This document shows, in pieces, positions 63,285 to 64,000 of a stretch of 64,000 nt of DNA. Where the stretch lies: NCBI RefSeq assembly GCF_011682065.1, contig NZ_VUYU01000006.1:333245-397244 (forward strand). The letters are read 5' to 3'. The notes beneath the pieces are model-generated. The model ran no database searches. It was not told the origin of the DNA and saw only the letters and a program-made list of their open reading frames with translations. This DNA comes from Massilia rubra. GTDB taxonomy: Bacteria > Pseudomonadota > Gammaproteobacteria > Burkholderiales > Burkholderiaceae_D. The position numbers were made by a program, and so were the translations under genes. The first letter of the stretch is position 1; each line of letters starts with the position of its first letter.

Positions 63285-64000
63285 CGGGGGCACCTCGAAA
63301 AACCGGCGCAGCCGTGGCATCATAGCGGCTCCACGTTGCTGACCTAATTTCATGATCAAGACGAGTCTGTTTGCCGACCAAGAGCGCGAAGCCAAGCTGA
63401 ACAAGCTTGGTGATGCGCTCAAGGTGATGGAGCAGCATGTCGACTTCGTCGCGCTTGCCGATGCTGTTGACGAAGCCGCTCCCCGTCCCGGCCGCGAGCG
63501 CGGCGGGCGTCCTCCATTCCCGACCGAACTGATGGTTCGCGTCCTGCTGATCCAGCAGCTATTCAATTTGAGCGACGAGCAAATGGAATTCCAGTTGCTC
63601 GACCGCCTGAGCTTCCAGCGCTTTGTTGGACTGCGTTCCAGTAGTCAGATACCGGACCGGACAACGATCTGGACGTTCAAGGAGCGCCTGCTCAAGGCCG
63701 GTGCCAGCGAGAGTATCTTTGACGCCGTCAACCGTCAGCTTTCCAGGCATGGCTACATTGCGCGTGGCGGTCAGATGGTCGACGCGAGCATCGTGCAGAC
63801 ACCGAAACAATCGATGAGCAAAGAGGAAAAGGCGCTCGTTGGAGAGGGTGCCATGCCAATCGACTGGAAGCCTGCGAAACGCCGGCAGAAAGATATGGAC
63901 GCGCGCTGGACCAAGAAGCATGGCAAGTCCTACTTCGGCTACAAGGTATCGGCCAACGCAGACAAGCGTTACAAGCTGGTACGCAAGATCAAGGTCAGCA
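63285..64000 (+). mobile_element. IS5-family insertion sequence, left part
   Basis: The transposase gene begins at 63352, and the left end is probably near 63285, where gggggcacctcgaaaaacc looks like a terminal inverted repeat. The right end lies beyond the window, so the repeats and target duplication cannot be confirmed. Confidence 0.6.
63352..64000 (+). CDS. IS5-family transposase, 3' end outside the window
   Basis: The first 216 codons of a DDE transposase: MIKTSLFADQEREAKLNKLG, then GGRPPFPTELMVRVLLIQQL and FNLSDEQMEFQLLDRLSFQR FVGL, the conserved N-terminal DNA-binding part of IS5-type enzymes. GGQMVDASIVQTPKQ carries the first catalytic Asp. The frame is open to the window edge, through YFGYKVSANADKRYKLVRKI, so the copy may be functional. 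Confidence 0.9.
   Translation, partial: MIKTSLFADQEREAKLNKLGDALKVMEQHVDFVALADAVDEAAPRPGRERGGRPPFPTELMVRVLLIQQLFNLSDEQMEFQLLDRLSFQRFVGLRSSSQIPDRTTIWTFKERLLKAGASESIFDAVNRQLSRHGYIARGGQMVDASIVQTPKQSMSKEEKALVGEGAMPIDWKPAKRRQKDMDARWTKKHGKSYFGYKVSANADKRYKLVRKIKVS

Noticed and set aside
1..64000. CRISPR arrays, rRNA and tRNA genes, prophage structural genes
   Set aside because: I looked for regularly spaced repeats, tRNA-like cloverleaf or GGTTCGA-type arms and phage head/tail genes and saw none. A tRNA scan would be decisive.

Overview
The window is GC-rich chromosomal DNA that looks like an Oxalobacteraceae betaproteobacterium (Massilia/Telluria/Duganella type). The reasons are the hemC-hemD-hemX-hemY operon divergent from ppc, a sigma-70 gene with a long acidic N-terminal half, a ProQ/FinO-family RNA chaperone, PEP-CTERM surface proteins, and strong GC bias in third codon positions. 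The bias gives very long meaningless open frames antisense to most core genes. The genus is an inference from gene content; no rRNA or tRNA lies in the window.

Layout. 1-2.6 kb: lower-GC accessory DNA with three unrecognised genes. 2.7-7.4 kb: a membrane protein/XRE regulator pair, a 953-residue orphan protein, a 161-bp palindromic element and a ribbon-helix-helix/RelE toxin-antitoxin pair. 7.5-16.9 kb: a LysR regulator divergent from a TonB-dependent receptor, an alpha/beta hydrolase and a complete five-gene branched-chain-amino-acid-type ABC importer, closed by a strong terminator. 17.1-19.6 kb: a PEP-CTERM protein, a small exported protein and a secreted PA-domain metalloprotease. 19.7-34.3 kb: core genes (ppa, hemYXDC, ppc, an orphan PAS histidine kinase, rpoD, a ProQ-like gene, a DEDD exonuclease). 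34.4-40.2 kb: secreted and redox proteins (lectin/FnIII/sugar-dehydrogenase fusion, two multi-haem cytochromes c, a kelch-like protein) with a broken RidA gene.

40.4-43.0 kb is a gene graveyard. It holds two diverged copies of a YhfG-Fic toxin-antitoxin remnant, each abutting duplicated 3' tails of the nearby cytochrome c or kelch genes, with an Imm70-like immunity gene between them and another immunity-like gene alongside. 43.1-44.2 kb encodes a PilT-like ATPase.

44.3-59.8 kb is a catechol siderophore locus. Two Fur-box-like sites separate a leftward exporter/DAHP-synthase operon from a rightward ten-gene operon. The rightward operon encodes isochorismate synthase, DHB-AMP ligase, isochorismatase-ArCP, a C-A-PCP-TE NRPS, a siderophore-interacting reductase, an FecB/FecC/FecD/FecE-type importer and EntA, nearly all with 4-bp start/stop overlaps. 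The adenylation pocket I read by eye (D-A-E-D-I-G-T-V-I-K) points to a basic amino acid, probably lysine, so the product may be a DHB-Lys siderophore rather than enterobactin.

59.9-64 kb: a receiver-less CheB-type methylesterase, small genes, a degenerate integron-type integrase fragment, two tandem paralogous lipoprotein genes followed by an attC-like hairpin (a probable decayed integron), and the 5' part of an IS5-family transposase running off the window.
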